Shown: positions 24,534 through 37,960, counted from the first letter of the stretch. The stretch is DNA of 64,000 nucleotides from Combretum micranthum (GCA_024138025.1 JAMXBD010000640.1:1-64000); one strand, 5' to 3'. Program-made: numbers and translations. The notes: a model not told the origin generated them from the letters alone.

Positions 24534-27500
24534 CGTCACGCCCCAAATGGTGTTGGTTTCCATAGTTTTAAAATTATAAAGATCAAATCTTTCGCAGCGA
24601 ATTCAAAAAGAAAACCCTAACCCAGTATCCAGTGTATTGATTAAATTAAAACAAAACAAATAGTTGATTTCGTACCCCAAAAGCTTGAAACTTGAAATCA
24701 ATTTGCAGATTGGATCTGTAGTACCACAAATCACAATACCCTCTACATAATCCACATGAACAGTACTGTTCAAAGGATCCTTCACGTGCTACGTGATCTA
24801 GAACATTTCTAGATGATATTAGGATTTTCACACGCGACTCTTCGTGCTTCACTCTTTAGGGTTTGTAGATTTTCTCTGCCGTCTAATGTTGACAGACAAG
24901 TCGTTAACCCAAAGATCTCTTCATGTGCCTTTTATACTAATGTCATTCTCACATGAGTAATGACATCAGTGCCCCTTAATCTAATAAGGGATAATATTTC
25001 TTAAAATATAATTCTTGCACATAACAATGTAATAATTTATATTACTCTCAATAATAAAAATTATATTCCTACAAGACATAAATTTAATCCAGATCCGTAA
25101 TATACATTATCTAATAATAATAAATTATTATTCCACAAGTATTAAATTTAGTCCATGATCCTTTAATTTATTATTATTCTTAATAATATAAATTGTTATT
25201 CCCACAAGACATTAATTTAGTCCATGATCCTTTTGACTCGTTCTTTGTGTGACCCTGTAGTTCACTTAATGTTGGCAATTGACCTAAACAATTTAGTCAA
25301 CAAAACAAAAGTGGCCTCTAGCAAGACATTATGTTTACCCAAATTAAGTGAAGATCGTGATCGATTTTTACCTAATCATAACTTATGTCATTATCCTTTG
25401 TCACATGATATCTAGATTGAACATAAGGCATGATAGTGTCATCCTTATATCGTTCAATCTTATCATTTCTCGATTACTAAGTAAACTGATAAAAACACAA
25501 TGAAATTGATCACGCTATCAATTCATTTGAGCACAGTCATGCATTTCTCAGTCTCACTCATCGAGAGGCCCTAAGATATCTCTCTCCCACAAGAAGACAA
25601 ATCCCATCTTAATCACTCAACTTCCTCTACATGATTTACATTATGCCCAATCTCAACCTTTATAATTATATGGTTAAAGAACAACGTTTGATTGAGTTAA
25701 AACATAATATTCCTCATGTTGAATCCATGGTGATTTCAGGTTTGAGGAACGATGACATCTTATTTTGAGAATCACTTATGACACTAATCCATGTAGTGAT
25801 CTCAAATGTCAGTCCAGTATATAGTTCTCCAACATGTACCTATGAGTTTGATTTTCTCCATACAAATAAACATCTCATGATTATCAGTCAAACCTCATAC
25901 TAGATTTAATTCATTATTATTCCGACAATAATCATCTAGGACATTTAGAATAATTAAATTATTCACAGATCCTAATATAAAGTAAACATGTAGATAATAT
26001 AATAGAAAGTTTGTGAATGACAATATTCAGTAATTGGCCTAGGCACAATCACCAACAAATGGTACCCTAAACGCGACAGTCCACCACACTCGATATCTAA
26101 ACTCAAGTATGATAACCTTAGTCACTCCAAGAGTTTAAACACCGGTGCAAGGATTACGTTCAACATAAGGAACTATGCTTTGAATCGAAATAGCTTAATA
26201 AGACAACATAGCAATAAAAAGTAAATCATAACAGTTATAGCTAGATTCACTATTATATGAGCTAAGAGGCATACCCCATCAAAAATATTAAATTCTTAAG
26301 TTTCTCAAAAGTCTCTTACAATAACCACATAAATTGATTGAGGAATTCAATTAGAAGTTTATGCCTATATCTAGTCCCGACTTCTTCAAAAGCTCCTTAA
26401 TTCCAAACGTTGTACCCGAGGAAAGGCCTCTCAAGGATAGCCATAAAATTATACTGTAACAGGAAACTATTGGGTATAAGCTTACGAGCTAAGTGAGTTC
26501 CACTTCCAAAATTAAATGCCCAACAAGTATAATATAATAACAGACAAGTATATTAACAATCATATGAACACAAACACATAAGCATACAATACATAACTAT
26601 CCGAAGTCTTATGTTGAATGGATTTATGCCATCCATTTGGGGTGATTTCAGCCATACGACTATAGATTTCAATTTTTTTTTTTTTTATTGTGGTTGATAC
26701 AAGTCCCACCCATACACATTTTTAATTCCGGCCCTTATCCACATTTAAATTTCCGCCATTACAACCAACATTCAATTTCAGCCATTACGCCAATATTCGA
26801 TTTACAAGCCCCTCATTGCCCATTATTATGCCATCCTTCCCACAAAGGTATAATAACCTATGCAATAACTCACATATGATATGCATGGTCAATTTATTAT
26901 AAAATCATGGCATATAATTTAATAAATTATGTGTTCATAGATATCGCAGAAAAATCATTATACTAGGTCATACAAATAATTACAACAAGCTTATTTCAAT
27001 ATTCTTATCATCAATTCACCCATGTAGAAATCATATCATACAGTCAATTTTATCTTGTCCTAGTTCGACTACCATTAACATTATAAGCACAAGCACAAGT
27101 ATATAATTTAATGATAGTGAACTCACTTTGCCATGGCGCGAAAATCCACTTAATCGTAATAGTCCTCGGGAAGGTCCAGTCCGTCTCATAAGTCTCCTAA
27201 TCAAAAGAAATAGCTTTAATGAGTATTTCTATGAAGTTTGAATGAACTCATAAATTATATTCTAACAAGGTCATCAAAATTCGTCTAAGAGGAAATTCCA
27301 ACTTAAAACGGCCATAACTTGGTCATTTTAACTCGGAATTTTGCATATTATATACCGATTTCTACCTATTCAATGAGAGATATCTATTTCTAGAGTTATT
27401 TCCAACAAAAAAGTTTGGTTGGTCCATGAATAATAGGGTAAAGAATACTATACAAATTTCCCATTCCACAATTCAACTCTTAATTTCAAACCAAGCATCA

Positions 27501-29884
27501 TACTAAAGCTTTGATAGATACTTAGCTATCATTATATCTTATAAGGCTCTATTATATACATATATAACTCAATATCATGCATGATTTATGGGTATTGGTA
27601 ATTTTAATCTCTCATGTACTTAGATAATGTCAAATAAGAAGTATAAGACATTACTTTCCTAACTTTGTTTCTACGAGTGCATCATGTATATATGCAATAC
27701 CTACAAGCTATTGTCATGAAGGTTATGAGATGAACTATCTATATGTATATGCTTAATGATATAGCACCAATAATTCTTTTTGAAAAACTTTTACTTTGCA
27801 AAAATTTTGAAATTTACTAGACTTAAGAAAATAGTTTTTCTTCTTGTAAAATCATACTTGCTTTTATCAAAACTCAATATTGATGACTTACATAGCCATC
27901 ACCTTCATTATTTCAATAAAAACCTTCATTTTGAGGTTAGAAAATAGGTGTTTAAATAGGTGGTATACCTAATTACGAATTTTACAAAATTTTAGAAAAT
28001 GAAAACATTGTTTTATCTATTCTTGCAAACCATTCATTGTTCTAGGATTATATCTTGATAAACCTCTCTTATCCTTGTCAAAATTAGGTCTTTATTATAT
28101 GTATCCCATAGGACTTCCATTTTTCATAAAAATCATCATTTTGGCTTTTGGAAATAGGTGTTTAAATTGCAGCCATTTTTAAATCCGAATTTTAAAAATT
28201 TCATTTGAGATTGTTTTCTTTGTAAAACTCATTTAGTATTTCAAAAACCATTTCCTAATCAAACCTACTCCTTAAGGCTTTCATTTCTTTAATAAAAATC
28301 TTGTTTTAGAGTTGAAAAATGGGTGTTTACATTTCAAGCTTCCCTTATTACGAATTTAAAACTTGTTATTGGGATTGAAACATAACTTTTATAAACTTTT
28401 CCTTATTTTGAAAATATTCCTTAGTAGATCTAAGCTTTACACATCAAAATCATTCATTTATGATATCTATTCCCTAAGCCCTTCGTTTTCAATGTAAAAT
28501 ACACATTTTGAATTTGAAAAATAGCTTTTCCAAATATGGTTCCTTTTTATCCGTATTTTCAAAAATCATTTTTGTTGAAACTAAAGTTGATCTTGAACTT
28601 TCTAATACTTTCCTACCATCATCATGCTATTAAAAGTAATTTACGAACATAAAACAAAAGTCTAATGCATTTATGAACTCAAAACAACTAGATCTAGTTT
28701 ACTATACTAGTCATAAATGCATGAACACTATGATGGTTATATGAATATGATTAGATGATGAATATATGCACAAATCATTAATAACAACAATATAATGTTG
28801 ATAATAAAACAAGATAATAGCAAAATAACTCAAATAACAAAATATATAACATTGTGATGGCAAGGATCTCATGTTCAAGTATTTCCACATCCCTAGCTTG
28901 AAGCTCATGGGGATTTTTTAGTGGAATCACACATGAATGATCTTGTCATTACATGTTTTTAAGGTGATAAGGTATAGATCTATTACCTATTAGATATATA
29001 GAATAAGAAACTTGAAGAAAAATATGTGCAAATGTGTGTGTATGTGTGTGTTACAGTTTTGCCAGGGGAGAGGAAGAGAGAAAAAAAAATTTTGCAAGAG
29101 TTTGGTTTAGTGAAAAGTGAAAAAGTGAAGTGAAGTTGGTGTAAAGGGATATATATAGACAAATGGATTAGGATTTGTGTAATAAAAGAAAAGAAATAAA
29201 ACAAATTGGGAGAGGAAAGAGGGAGGGGAGTTGCATCGGTTACAAGAAGAGAGAGAGGGAGTTGTTTGTGTTGTGTTGTGTTGTGTAAGATTCAAAATTA
29301 AATAAGTAATTTAAGTAGTAAAAGTTATATTGGAAAAGTAAATTATAACGAAAATGATGAAATTGTAAGAAAAATGATGAAATAATAAAAATAGGATATA
29401 AAGATGTAAGGAATAGGTTATAGGTAGCTGTACTTGTGAATAGTGTAGAAGAATTCAAAAAGTATATTAGACATTTAAAGTACCGGTAGTAATGAAAATA
29501 CGATAAAAAGGTTATAACTATAACTTTTATGATCCGAAAAATTATATAACTGATCTATTTGGAAATCTTATAAAATTACGAGTCTAACGGTACTAATATA
29601 ATATATTTAATATCTCGAGTCTCAAGACACGCTTTTCAAAGTTTGTATCCGATCGGGTTCTAAGTAGATTAAAAATTCACTAATCTTATCTTTTTAAGCA
29701 TCCTAGTATTATTACGAACCAAAACTACATTCTTCACTCGTATTTCGACTTATTGGTTTAGGAACACAGGATTGTCAGATCTAAACTGCTAGAGTTTCCT
29801 AGGGATTTGTTAACTTAGGATTTCCGATTAACTTTCCGGTTTAAAGTTTGAACTTGATATTACCCCAAAAATTAGGGGCTTACA
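24534..29884 (-). mobile_element. Solo LTR (about 3.84 kb) of the long-LTR family, holding a nested Copia LTR
   Basis: On the minus strand it starts TGTAAGCCCC (29884) and ends GGGGCGTGACG (24534), flanked by AGTAC on both sides (24529-24533 and 29885-29889). It interrupts the gypsy reverse transcriptase exactly between two codons of KLYLRKF. After removing the Copia insertion and its duplicated 5 bp, the LTR is about 3839 bp. The terminal CA has mutated to CG. Confidence 0.9.
24551..26057 (-). mobile_element. Copia-type solo LTR (1507 bp)
   Basis: Ends are TGTTGG and CCAACA, the standard inverted termini of Copia LTRs, flanked by AATGG on both sides (24546-24550 and 26058-26062). A TATAAAAG box on the minus strand (24936-24929) sets the orientation. 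No gag-pol sequence is present. It is inserted near the 3' end of the long solo LTR. Confidence 0.9.
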
Positions 29885-30460
29885 AGTACAGCTTGAATAT
29901 CTTGTTCATGATTGCCTAAAAAGTTGTGGGAGCACCACACAATCCAAATGGCATCACTACAAATCCATAGTGACCTTCATGTGTTCTAAATGTTGTTTTC
30001 TCAATATCCTTTAGATTCCTACGTATCTAATGCTATGTAAGCATATGTAATTCATACAACAACTCATTGATAGCGGGAATTAGAAATTCATCCTTTATAG
30101 TGCCTTGATTTAAAGCCCTATAATTAATGCAAAAGTGCTAAGTACCGTCCTCTTTCTTCACAAGTAAGAAAGGAGAAGAATATGGGCTATGGCTATATTA
30201 AATAAACCCTTGATCCAATAGGGTTTAATGTTGATGGCTAAGACATTAGCTTTATGATGAATTTTGTGTTGGATTTCTCATAGTGGCAATAATGATGACG
30301 ATGTCTAAAAATTTAAGGAGATTTTCTCAATACTTCTTCAATAAGGGTACTATTGGTGATATCCATAGAGGAACAAGTATTTTGAGTCATTAATTGATAG
30401 CATGAAGCCACTACATCATATTGCAATAATCAACGAAACTGAGAATGAGAAATTTTTCCC
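29885..30460 (-). pseudogene. gypsy reverse transcriptase, 5' part
   Basis: Minus-strand reading includes [10 protein letters not shown] and then MNKIFKLY, which stops at the solo LTR insertion at 29884. It continues in the same codon frame on the far side (24533 downward) as LRKFIMVFF. The normal YDD/FDD box that should follow is destroyed. Confidence 0.8.
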
Positions 30461-30689
30461 TTGTTTCATGTATGTTCACCTAATAATGTAACATTCTAAC
30501 CTTGATGATTAAAGCCATAATAAAGTCAGAATGAATAATCATAGGTCCTAGAGCTTGTAACCATTGTATACCAATGCTAAATCAGCTCCTTAAATCTCTA
30601 ATTAAAAGGTAGCAACTAAGTGAAATCTTGGATTCGGACTTAACATCTTGACACAATCCCTCACATAACAATGTCTAGCCATTTCCAAT

Positions 30690-31043
30690 CAAAACATTGA
30701 ATCGTGATGGTGGAGAACAATTAAACCCAAATGCTGAGCAACTAGAGATTGAACAAAATTACGGATGCTACCATCTATTAGAATAGACAGTGAAGAACCA
30801 CGGCATAATACCCTTATATCTCAAGGTCCAAGGTACTATTTTTCCATTTAACACAAAATAGCTTATAGTAGCGTTAGTATCATAATCTTGCTGCATTTCA
30901 TCCACATCATTGAAAAAACCCAATTCCACACTACCATTAATAGGTTCAATATCATTAGATAACATGGGTGAAAGTTTTGCTTTACATTTATGATTTTTGT
31001 TAAATTTTTCATCACAATTAAAACATAAACCCTTTCTTATCAA
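30690..31043 (-). pseudogene. gypsy zinc knuckle and retropepsin fragment
   Basis: Minus strand. It begins with KGLCFNCDEKFNKNHKCK, a gag-end knuckle typical of this group. About 80 codons later comes ILIDGSIRNFVQ, the aspartic protease active-site region, followed by VAQHLGL. The knuckle keeps its Cys and His residues. The usual Gly-Ser step after the catalytic Asp is altered. Confidence 0.78.
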
Positions 31044-31249
31044 GCTTTCATCTCTTCGTTACTCTCATTTTTTTTATAGAAATGTCAATGATTACTACTA
31101 TTACTAGAATCCAGTATTATTAAAAGTAAAAGATGGTTTAAATTGCAATGTATTATTGTCATAATAGTATATGTTGCCACCAAATTTTCCATGCATTTGA
31201 ATGATCATTCATTTTATCTTCGTGCATTCATGTTAACCAAATTGTATCC

Positions 31250-31857
31250 ATCAGATTTTTAGGTCTATCAATTTGAACTTCCCTTCTAATGATAGGTTTT
31301 GAGCCCAATATAAAGCAACTCAATAGAAACGAATCAAACAAATCAACAGTTTAATTTAAAAGAGCTACACATTGGGACTGGTAATTAATAATAGAAGAAG
31401 TTTGAGTCGATTTAGATAAAATACCATGGGCATTTTCATATGCTAATGATCTAAATCTAGTAATCAATGCATCTTCAAACTTCTACCATGTAGTTAGTTG
31501 CTTGTTCAGGTACATCTACTTGTACCATTGTAATGCCTCTCCCTCCATTGCAAATGAGCAAATTATCAACCTTTGATCACCAACAACGTGATGCAAATCT
31601 AAGAATTGCTTTACTTCAAAAATCCACCCTAATACATCTTCTCTACAGAATTTTGGAATTTCCAATTTGATTCCCTTTAACAATTCATGAATTCCAGTAG
31701 TAGCACGAGAGGATGATGAATTATTTTCCCTAACTTCCTTGCTAAAAGAAACAGTATGATTCTAACTCAACTCTGATTTCTCCAATCTACTACTTAATTG
31801 ATCCAAAGACTATTGCATAGTCAACATAGTAATCTTGAAGAATTCCAAATCTGCCAT
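31250..31857 (-). pseudogene. gypsy gag fragment
   Basis: Minus-strand translation from an ATG at 31857 gives typical plant Retrotrans_gag sequence: LEIPKF, DVLGWIFEVKQFLDLHHV and EGEALQWYKWM, with several in-frame stops. It is the structural protein of the element at 18555-32404 and is not functional. Confidence 0.8.
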
Positions 31858-31984
31858 TTTAGCCAATGATTGTTGACTCTAACAAGTTTCTAGAGCCATT
31901 AAATCAAGAAAAAAGAGCACCAAATAATAGGAACAAACTATTATGAAATTGGCCTAACCGACAACACTCTATCTTACACAAAAC

Positions 31985-32404
31985 CCTACTTATCCTTCAC
32001 CCCTCTCAAAGATTCTATCAAGAATAGATACGTACTCTCTCCAAACCCTAGCTCTCTATTCCCTTTCTTTCTCTCGTGTTTGCTATAGAAGTACTCACAA
32101 TATGTGTTTGATCATTTAATGCAAGTAATATGGCTACTTCAAGCTAGTTAAACTTCTCTTCCCCAATTTCTAAGAGGGATCTAATTATGTTCTCCCTTAT
32201 TTTTATTTCCATTTTAGTATTTATAGCTCTTGATACGATATGTTGTAAAGTAGTTACAATTAGTTGTTCTACTTAACAATACAACTGATTTAACTACTAT
32301 ATAGTTTCTATTTTAACTATTTTATACATAGTAATCATTTGCCCACGTTGGCTTCCATTTTGAATTTTGTACACAACTGTTTTTCTTGTAATTGAGTTGT
32401 ATCA
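31985..32404 (-). repeat. 5' LTR of the interrupted gypsy element
   Basis: Aligns along its length with the left LTR at about 18555-18961: shared blocks include GATACGT or GATACGTG, TCTCTATTCCCTTTCT and AGTAGTTACAATTAGTTGTT. It ends TATCA at 32404, so on the minus strand it begins TGATAC. Many substitutions separate the two LTRs, so the insertion is old. Confidence 0.8.
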
Positions 32405-32715
32405 AACTTACCAGCAATTTTTTGAGAATTTGGTTTATGAATATAATAAGTTAAAACATCTCATCAAAAGATGCATCACCAAATAAATTTTTAATCTCCA
32501 TTCTAATTTACTTCAACCATGCTTATTGAAATGAACAAAGTTCCAATAGAGAACAATTTTAAATTTGAAATAAAAAAGTTTTGATAACTACATACCCTCA
32601 TGATAAAAACCTATTTATTGAAACATACAAGGTCCCAATTGATAATAATGAATTTACAAAAAAAAAAAAAACTTTGATAATTTCATACATTGAAAACTAA
32701 TGAATTTACAATTAA

Positions 32716-33100
32716 ATTTTGAGAAAATTAAAAATTGCCCTCTAAACTTTTACCAAGGTGGGATTCAACCCATCAACTTTCAAAGTGCACTTTTACATTT
32801 GTGGGTAAATTAATCCTCACATAGATAAAAGTTTAAGAAATAAATCCACTCACAGATGACGGTTTAAGGGTTAAATCCATACATAAGTGAAAGTTCGAGC
32901 GCATAATTTGCAATTTCTATTGTTTGGTTTAACAAAAAATCCTAATTTTCCTTAACTTTGCCAATACTTAAAATTTTTTAAAAATTATTTTGGCCAGAGA
33001 ATATTTGAAAGTTTAAGCATTCAAAAAGTGTATTTTGAAAGCTTTAGAGGTGAATATGCTTCTAGTGGAAGTTTAGGGGAATAATATGCAATTTCCTCCA
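32716..33100. mobile_element. Probable inverted-repeat element
   Basis: A left arm with AAATTGCCCTCTAAACTTTTACC is matched in inverted form by the segment ending ATGCAATTTCCTCC near 33100. A second inverted copy lies near 32890-32923. It is related in style to the Mutator-type MITEs nearby. Edges and target duplication are not resolved. Confidence 0.45.
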
Positions 33101-33295
33101 TAAACTTTTAGTACTTCCTTCTCAATTTGGTATAAACCTTCAATATTTCCTACAAAACAAAAGAATATGACTCATTATCCAAATTAATGAATTAGCTATG
33201 GAAATGAACAAATTCTCAACTAATAACAACAAATTTACAATTTAAACCTAAATTTAAAAAAGTTTGATAATTGCATACTCACTTGAAAACTAATA

Positions 33296-33539
33296 GAGCT
33301 AATATCACAAATAGTACCTAAACTTTGACAAAATATATAATTAGGTTTCTGAACTTTGAAATTAACCAATTTAATACATATACTTTAAAATTGATCAATT
33401 TAGTTATTTTAAAAAAAAATTTGTATATGTCAATAGTACCACCATCAAGTTCTTTCAGTATGTAAATTGATCAATTTTAAAGTTTAAGTATCTGATTATA
33501 TATTTTGCTAAAATTCAAATACAATTCGTGACACTATCC
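33296..33539. mobile_element. Mutator-type MITE
   Basis: Ends GAGCTAATATCAC and, reversed, GGATAGTGTCAC extend into inverted arms of about 70 bp that share CAAAATATATAAT. Flanks AAACTAATA and TAACTAAAA agree at 7 of 9 bases. No coding sequence. Confidence 0.75.
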
Positions 33540-34029
33540 GTAACTAAAATAAACATTTAAATACATTCTTTCTAGTTTAGTAAAAACCCTTACTACAACC
33601 TGCAGAATAAAAGAGAATAACTCATTATTCCATAAACTAAAGCAAAAGATTTCCAATGAGATTTCATCATTAAGAAAATCAATTTTTTTTCAATCAATCA
33701 TTAAATTCATATTCTTTAAATTGTAACATTCTTGAAAACGAGAGAGAAATGGAGTGCAAATTTTACATGCAATAATGGAAGAAAATGATAGTGGTAGAAA
33801 AAGAGGAAAGTGGGGTATGATGTAAATAATAATATTGGGAAAGAGAAAGAAAAGTGGGACATAGCACATCAATATTAGGAGAAACAAACAAAAGGAGGCT
33901 GCAATTAAAATAACAAATACCCAAGATATTTTTGAAGTCCTATGCCATAAAGTATTTACTTAATATAATAAATATAATAGATATACATATATATATGTTG
34001 ATATAATATGTTAGATATCTTAATAATTA

Positions 34030-34313
34030 GGGTTAATATCACAAATGATACAGGAACTTTGATAAAATATGCAATTAAAAACTTAAACTTTAAAATTGAT
34101 CAATTTAATAGCTAAACTATAAAATTGATTAATTTAACTCATAAAAGAACTTTTCATGCATGCCAAAGTACCTCCATGATATTGGTTAGCATATACAAGA
34201 GGTAGTTTTAGATACAAAATTAATTAATTTTAAAATTTAGCTAATAAATTAATTGATTTTAATATTTAGATATATATTTTATCAAAATTCATGTACCATT
34301 TGCAACATTATCC
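34030..34313. mobile_element. Mutator-type MITE with intact 9-bp target duplication
   Basis: Flanked by TAATAATTA on both sides (34021-34029 and 34314-34322). Ends GGGTTAATATCACAAATG and, reversed, GGATAATGTTGCAAATG continue as inverted arms. The 284-bp size and 9-bp duplication fit a Mutator-type MITE. Confidence 0.85.
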
Positions 34314-34322
34314 TAATAATTA

Positions 34323-37300
34323 TTATATATTATGTAAAATAAGTCAAACATATTGTGTGTAATAATTTAATATATTTACTGTTATATGGAAAAATTAGGT
34401 AAAAAAGTCAAGCTCATACTTTATTGTTTTGTCAATTGGCAAACTTAACATATAATTGCTTTTGTTATCATCAAGATATTTAGATAAATATTTAAAGAGA
34501 TTATATTACATGTTCAACATTTATCTAACAATATATATCCATCATTGATCTTTTATATTGCTAAATATTATACTCCGCTAACTTTAACTTGGTGATGCCA
34601 CACTTCGTTAACTTTCCTATTTTCATCACTCCGCACTTACATTTTAACAAACGGCATTTGCGACGTCATGTCGAAAACTGTAAACATATTTAATTGCGTC
34701 AAAGTTTATGGCGGTTTCTTTAAATTATTTTATTTTTATTTCTATTATTTGTATTGGTAACTTATGTGAATTATATATGTATCATATCTGTATGATCTGT
34801 TTATGAGTAAAACTGTTAAACATCTATTTAAAAACTATAAAAATAAAATACTCAAAATAACTAAAATACGATAAAACAAACACACCAAATAGGATAGTAT
34901 AGTGTAGTCGTGCTAAGTGCTAAGTATAAGAGTATAATGAACAAACCAATATGGATTATTTATGTTTAAAAGGTATCGAGAAAGCAAAACCAATACAGAT
35001 TGGAAGAACAGTACGCCCTACGCACGCTTGATCTCTCTTGTCTCTAGGATGCAACGTACTTGCCCACTCCATGCCATGTGTAGATTTTGATATGAAAACA
35101 CGAGAATGCGAGATGATTCCAATCCACGTGCATGCAACAATTTAAATTCAGAATCTCTCAGTATTATATTACAATACAAGTACATAAATAAATCTAGGGT
35201 TTGACGAGGAGCCTTGTCAGCCATATACATGGGAGTATTAGATGACATAAAGATATTATATTAACTGTTTGTAAGTATTGAAAGACAATCTCTTGCTTGG
35301 ATTCATCACTCTTTTTGCTGTGCAACAAAAGGAAAAAAAACAATAGCATATAGTTCAGAAAGCAGTGACTTTTCACGTTTTATATTGAATTAAAAATTGT
35401 GAAAAACAGTGGGGAAAGTGTACGAGGTCTTTTATCCCGGGAGAGGAAACAACCACCAAAAGGAAGAGACAGAGGCTAAGCCAGATGACTAGATACAGTA
35501 GGGTACCCTTGGATTATAGGTATTTAAATTTTAGTATTGTCCTTGTAGGATGGAAGATTCGTGTCACATATTAACTTTCTCCTATGTGTACTCCTAAATT
35601 CGTCCAATGGTATGAATGCTAATTAAAACCCTACACTATCCTTGAAACTTGATTTGAAGTGTGTGTATATGTATACACATATATATGACAATAATAAAAA
35701 TATCTGGATATTTATCAAAATTAACATATAAAAATTATTTGTTTATAAATTGTAAGTGATTTTCTACATTTATATGAAATACCTTGCAATTTTAAATTTT
35801 AAAATTTAAATTTTTTAAACCTCCATTAGATCCTTAAGTTGCCACATAAACAATGCAAAGAACCTTCACATTTAAGAACCTCTCTATTTTATCCATCAAG
35901 TTATTAAAAAAAAAAAAGAGTTCCATTATATAAGTATATTTATATAACTCACTTTTGTACCATAAATGTTATTATTGGATATGGCAAAACTTGGCAAAGC
36001 CAGAACCCAACCTAGACAAACTTTAGGTTAGGGTTCTTAGGACAAGATCCTAAGTTCAAACCCAAGATAAAGATGGTCTTATAGATATGTAAAGATTATA
36101 GTTTCTATTAATATTTATTTTAATTTACACATCTCTTTTAAAAATTCCAAAATCATATATATCATAACATATGTTTCCAAATACTTGCAAATGTTGATAT
36201 AGATAGGATGTCTTAAATGCAGCCCGATACCCAATTTCAAGAAGTAAATCTCATGATTTTTACAACCCTATGTCTAATTTGCATATGTTTTATGATTAAT
36301 CTATATATATATTTGAAATTTGATATCCAAAAAAGGGAAGAAAAAAAAAAGAACTATTTGATCTATTGTTATGATTTTCTGTTTCTTTAACTTATCATTA
36401 ACTATAACGAATACAAGAATAATTTTTTAAGAAATACTGTTGGAAAAGTAAAACTTTTCTGGTTTTTCGAACTAATAAATAAGAAGTAAACACATCTAAC
36501 CCTACAAAAATTTATAGGTATTTAATTTTACAAGACAAATATCTATAACACCCAGATTTATCTAAACACGGGAAAAGAAAAGAAAAAAAAAAAAAAAAAG
36601 GTTTGTTTGGCACATACTGCATTACCCCTAGATGATGATGCAAATTGCAATGATGATGCACGTAAAATCCCAAAATGGTTTGCAAAATCTTATTCAAGGA
36701 AAGATCAAGATATGAATCTCTTCCTGGGCCTGGTTGTAATACAGCGGACATATGCCCCTTAAGAGCGGCTCAAATGCACGGGGGTAACCTAAAGAGGCCA
36801 GGCCTCACAAGTCCAGTTCAAAATTATTTTGTGGGCCAAACCAGTATGAAAATTATCGTTCAAACTCTCGTCACACAATAGTAGGGAAATGTCCAACGGG
36901 CCTTCTTCAGCATTCAAGACTTGGTGACGTTCAAACGCTTCAGTATTAGAAGTAAATCCCAGCTGCTTTGATTCAACCTTAAAAAAAAAATACATGTTCA
37001 CAAGCGGACATAGCCATTTAAATGATCTATAACGTCCTTCAGGCACCCATCACATGTTCCTGAACTGCAGAATAGGATGCGCGGCACAGTGAAAATATCC
37101 AGAGGCCAACTTTATGGAATCGAATGACAACCAATGAACTGATATTTGTACATAGCTCATGTTGCATATACATGTAAAATTGTTGATTGCCTATTTGTGA
37201 CTAGCTCATCCTTTTACTACTCAGCTATGATCTGTACAGCACACAAGGAGAAATTAAACTCCAGGAGGGCCTTGAATTCTGAATAATCAGCAACCAAAAA

Positions 37301-37960
37301 GAAAAATATATGGACTCAAGATATGGATCTTTGGAACTGAAAATGCTACCAAGAATAATGTCAGAAACTACGTTGGATGTAACTTCCTCTGGTAACTGTG
37401 TGCTTTATCTGGAGAGCTGGTTACAAAATAACGTTGATATATGCGGATGAAAAAGAAATTTACTCCCCTGCAATCAAATTACATCATCATCAACACGGGC
37501 AGACAGAGTTTTCACATTGTGCAAGCAAATAACAAATTTAACATTTATTGACAAACTCCAAGAAGCGGTAAGATACATGCCTCAGGAGATGAATAGCAAC
37601 AAGCAATAAAGGACTAGTTTGTTCTCTGCTCCCAATGGCTAAGTTGATTGCAAAGGGATACTTCTCAAGTATTTACTAAGCATATATTTGAAGCAATCAA
37701 GGGAAAATGTTGATGAAAAGAGTGTTTTTTTTTTTTTTTGGTTAAATATGTAAGAGAGTTACAGCAACCAAAAAAGGAAAAAACATTCAAAGACTTATTC
37801 AAACTATTTTGTAAAGAAAACTTGGAGGTGTGCTGTGACAACGGTTTATCAGTGTACTACTGATGCCAATTGTGTTCATCAAAAAACGTCAGCATCTAAT
37901 CCACAGAAAACAGGAATTTGGGGTGGGAAGTAAAAAAGGAAAAATGAATATAAACACAAC
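34323..37960. other. Intergenic stretch, no gene recognised
   Basis: AT-rich DNA. A CACGTGCATGCA composite (G-box plus RY motif) lies near 35126. Between 36720 and 36910 are several TGGGCC/GGCCCA motifs in a less AT-rich patch where short ORFs are open on both strands; none resembles a known family. The part next to 38726 should hold the ATS1 3' UTR. Confidence 0.4.

Larger units (their letters stand above)
18555..32404 (-). mobile_element. Decayed Ty3/gypsy chromovirus-like element, interrupted by two solo LTRs
   Basis: Two LTRs of about 400 bp in the same orientation (about 18555-18961 and 31985-32404) flank a minus-strand gag-pol. Next to the left LTR the minus strand carries a purine-rich tract (GAGAGGGAGAGA) directly before TGATAT, as expected of a polypurine tract before a 3' LTR. 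Domain order is gag, CCHC-like knuckle, protease, reverse transcriptase, RNase H, integrase and a VFHVSLFKK tail, all with stops and frameshifts. Without its insertions it is about 5 kb. Short LTRs and the CFNCDEKF knuckle suggest a Reina-like chromovirus (inference). The left edge is uncertain by about 15 bp and no clean target duplication was found. Confidence 0.88.

Noticed and set aside
28983..29458. Ser/Phe-rich ORFs of 62-73 codons on the minus strand
   Set aside because: They lie in the leader region of the minus-strand long LTR and match the same non-coding block in sister copies.
36512..37046. Overlapping ORFs of 68-85 codons on both strands
   Set aside because: No family resemblance and both strands open over the same patch; kept only as an unassigned stretch.
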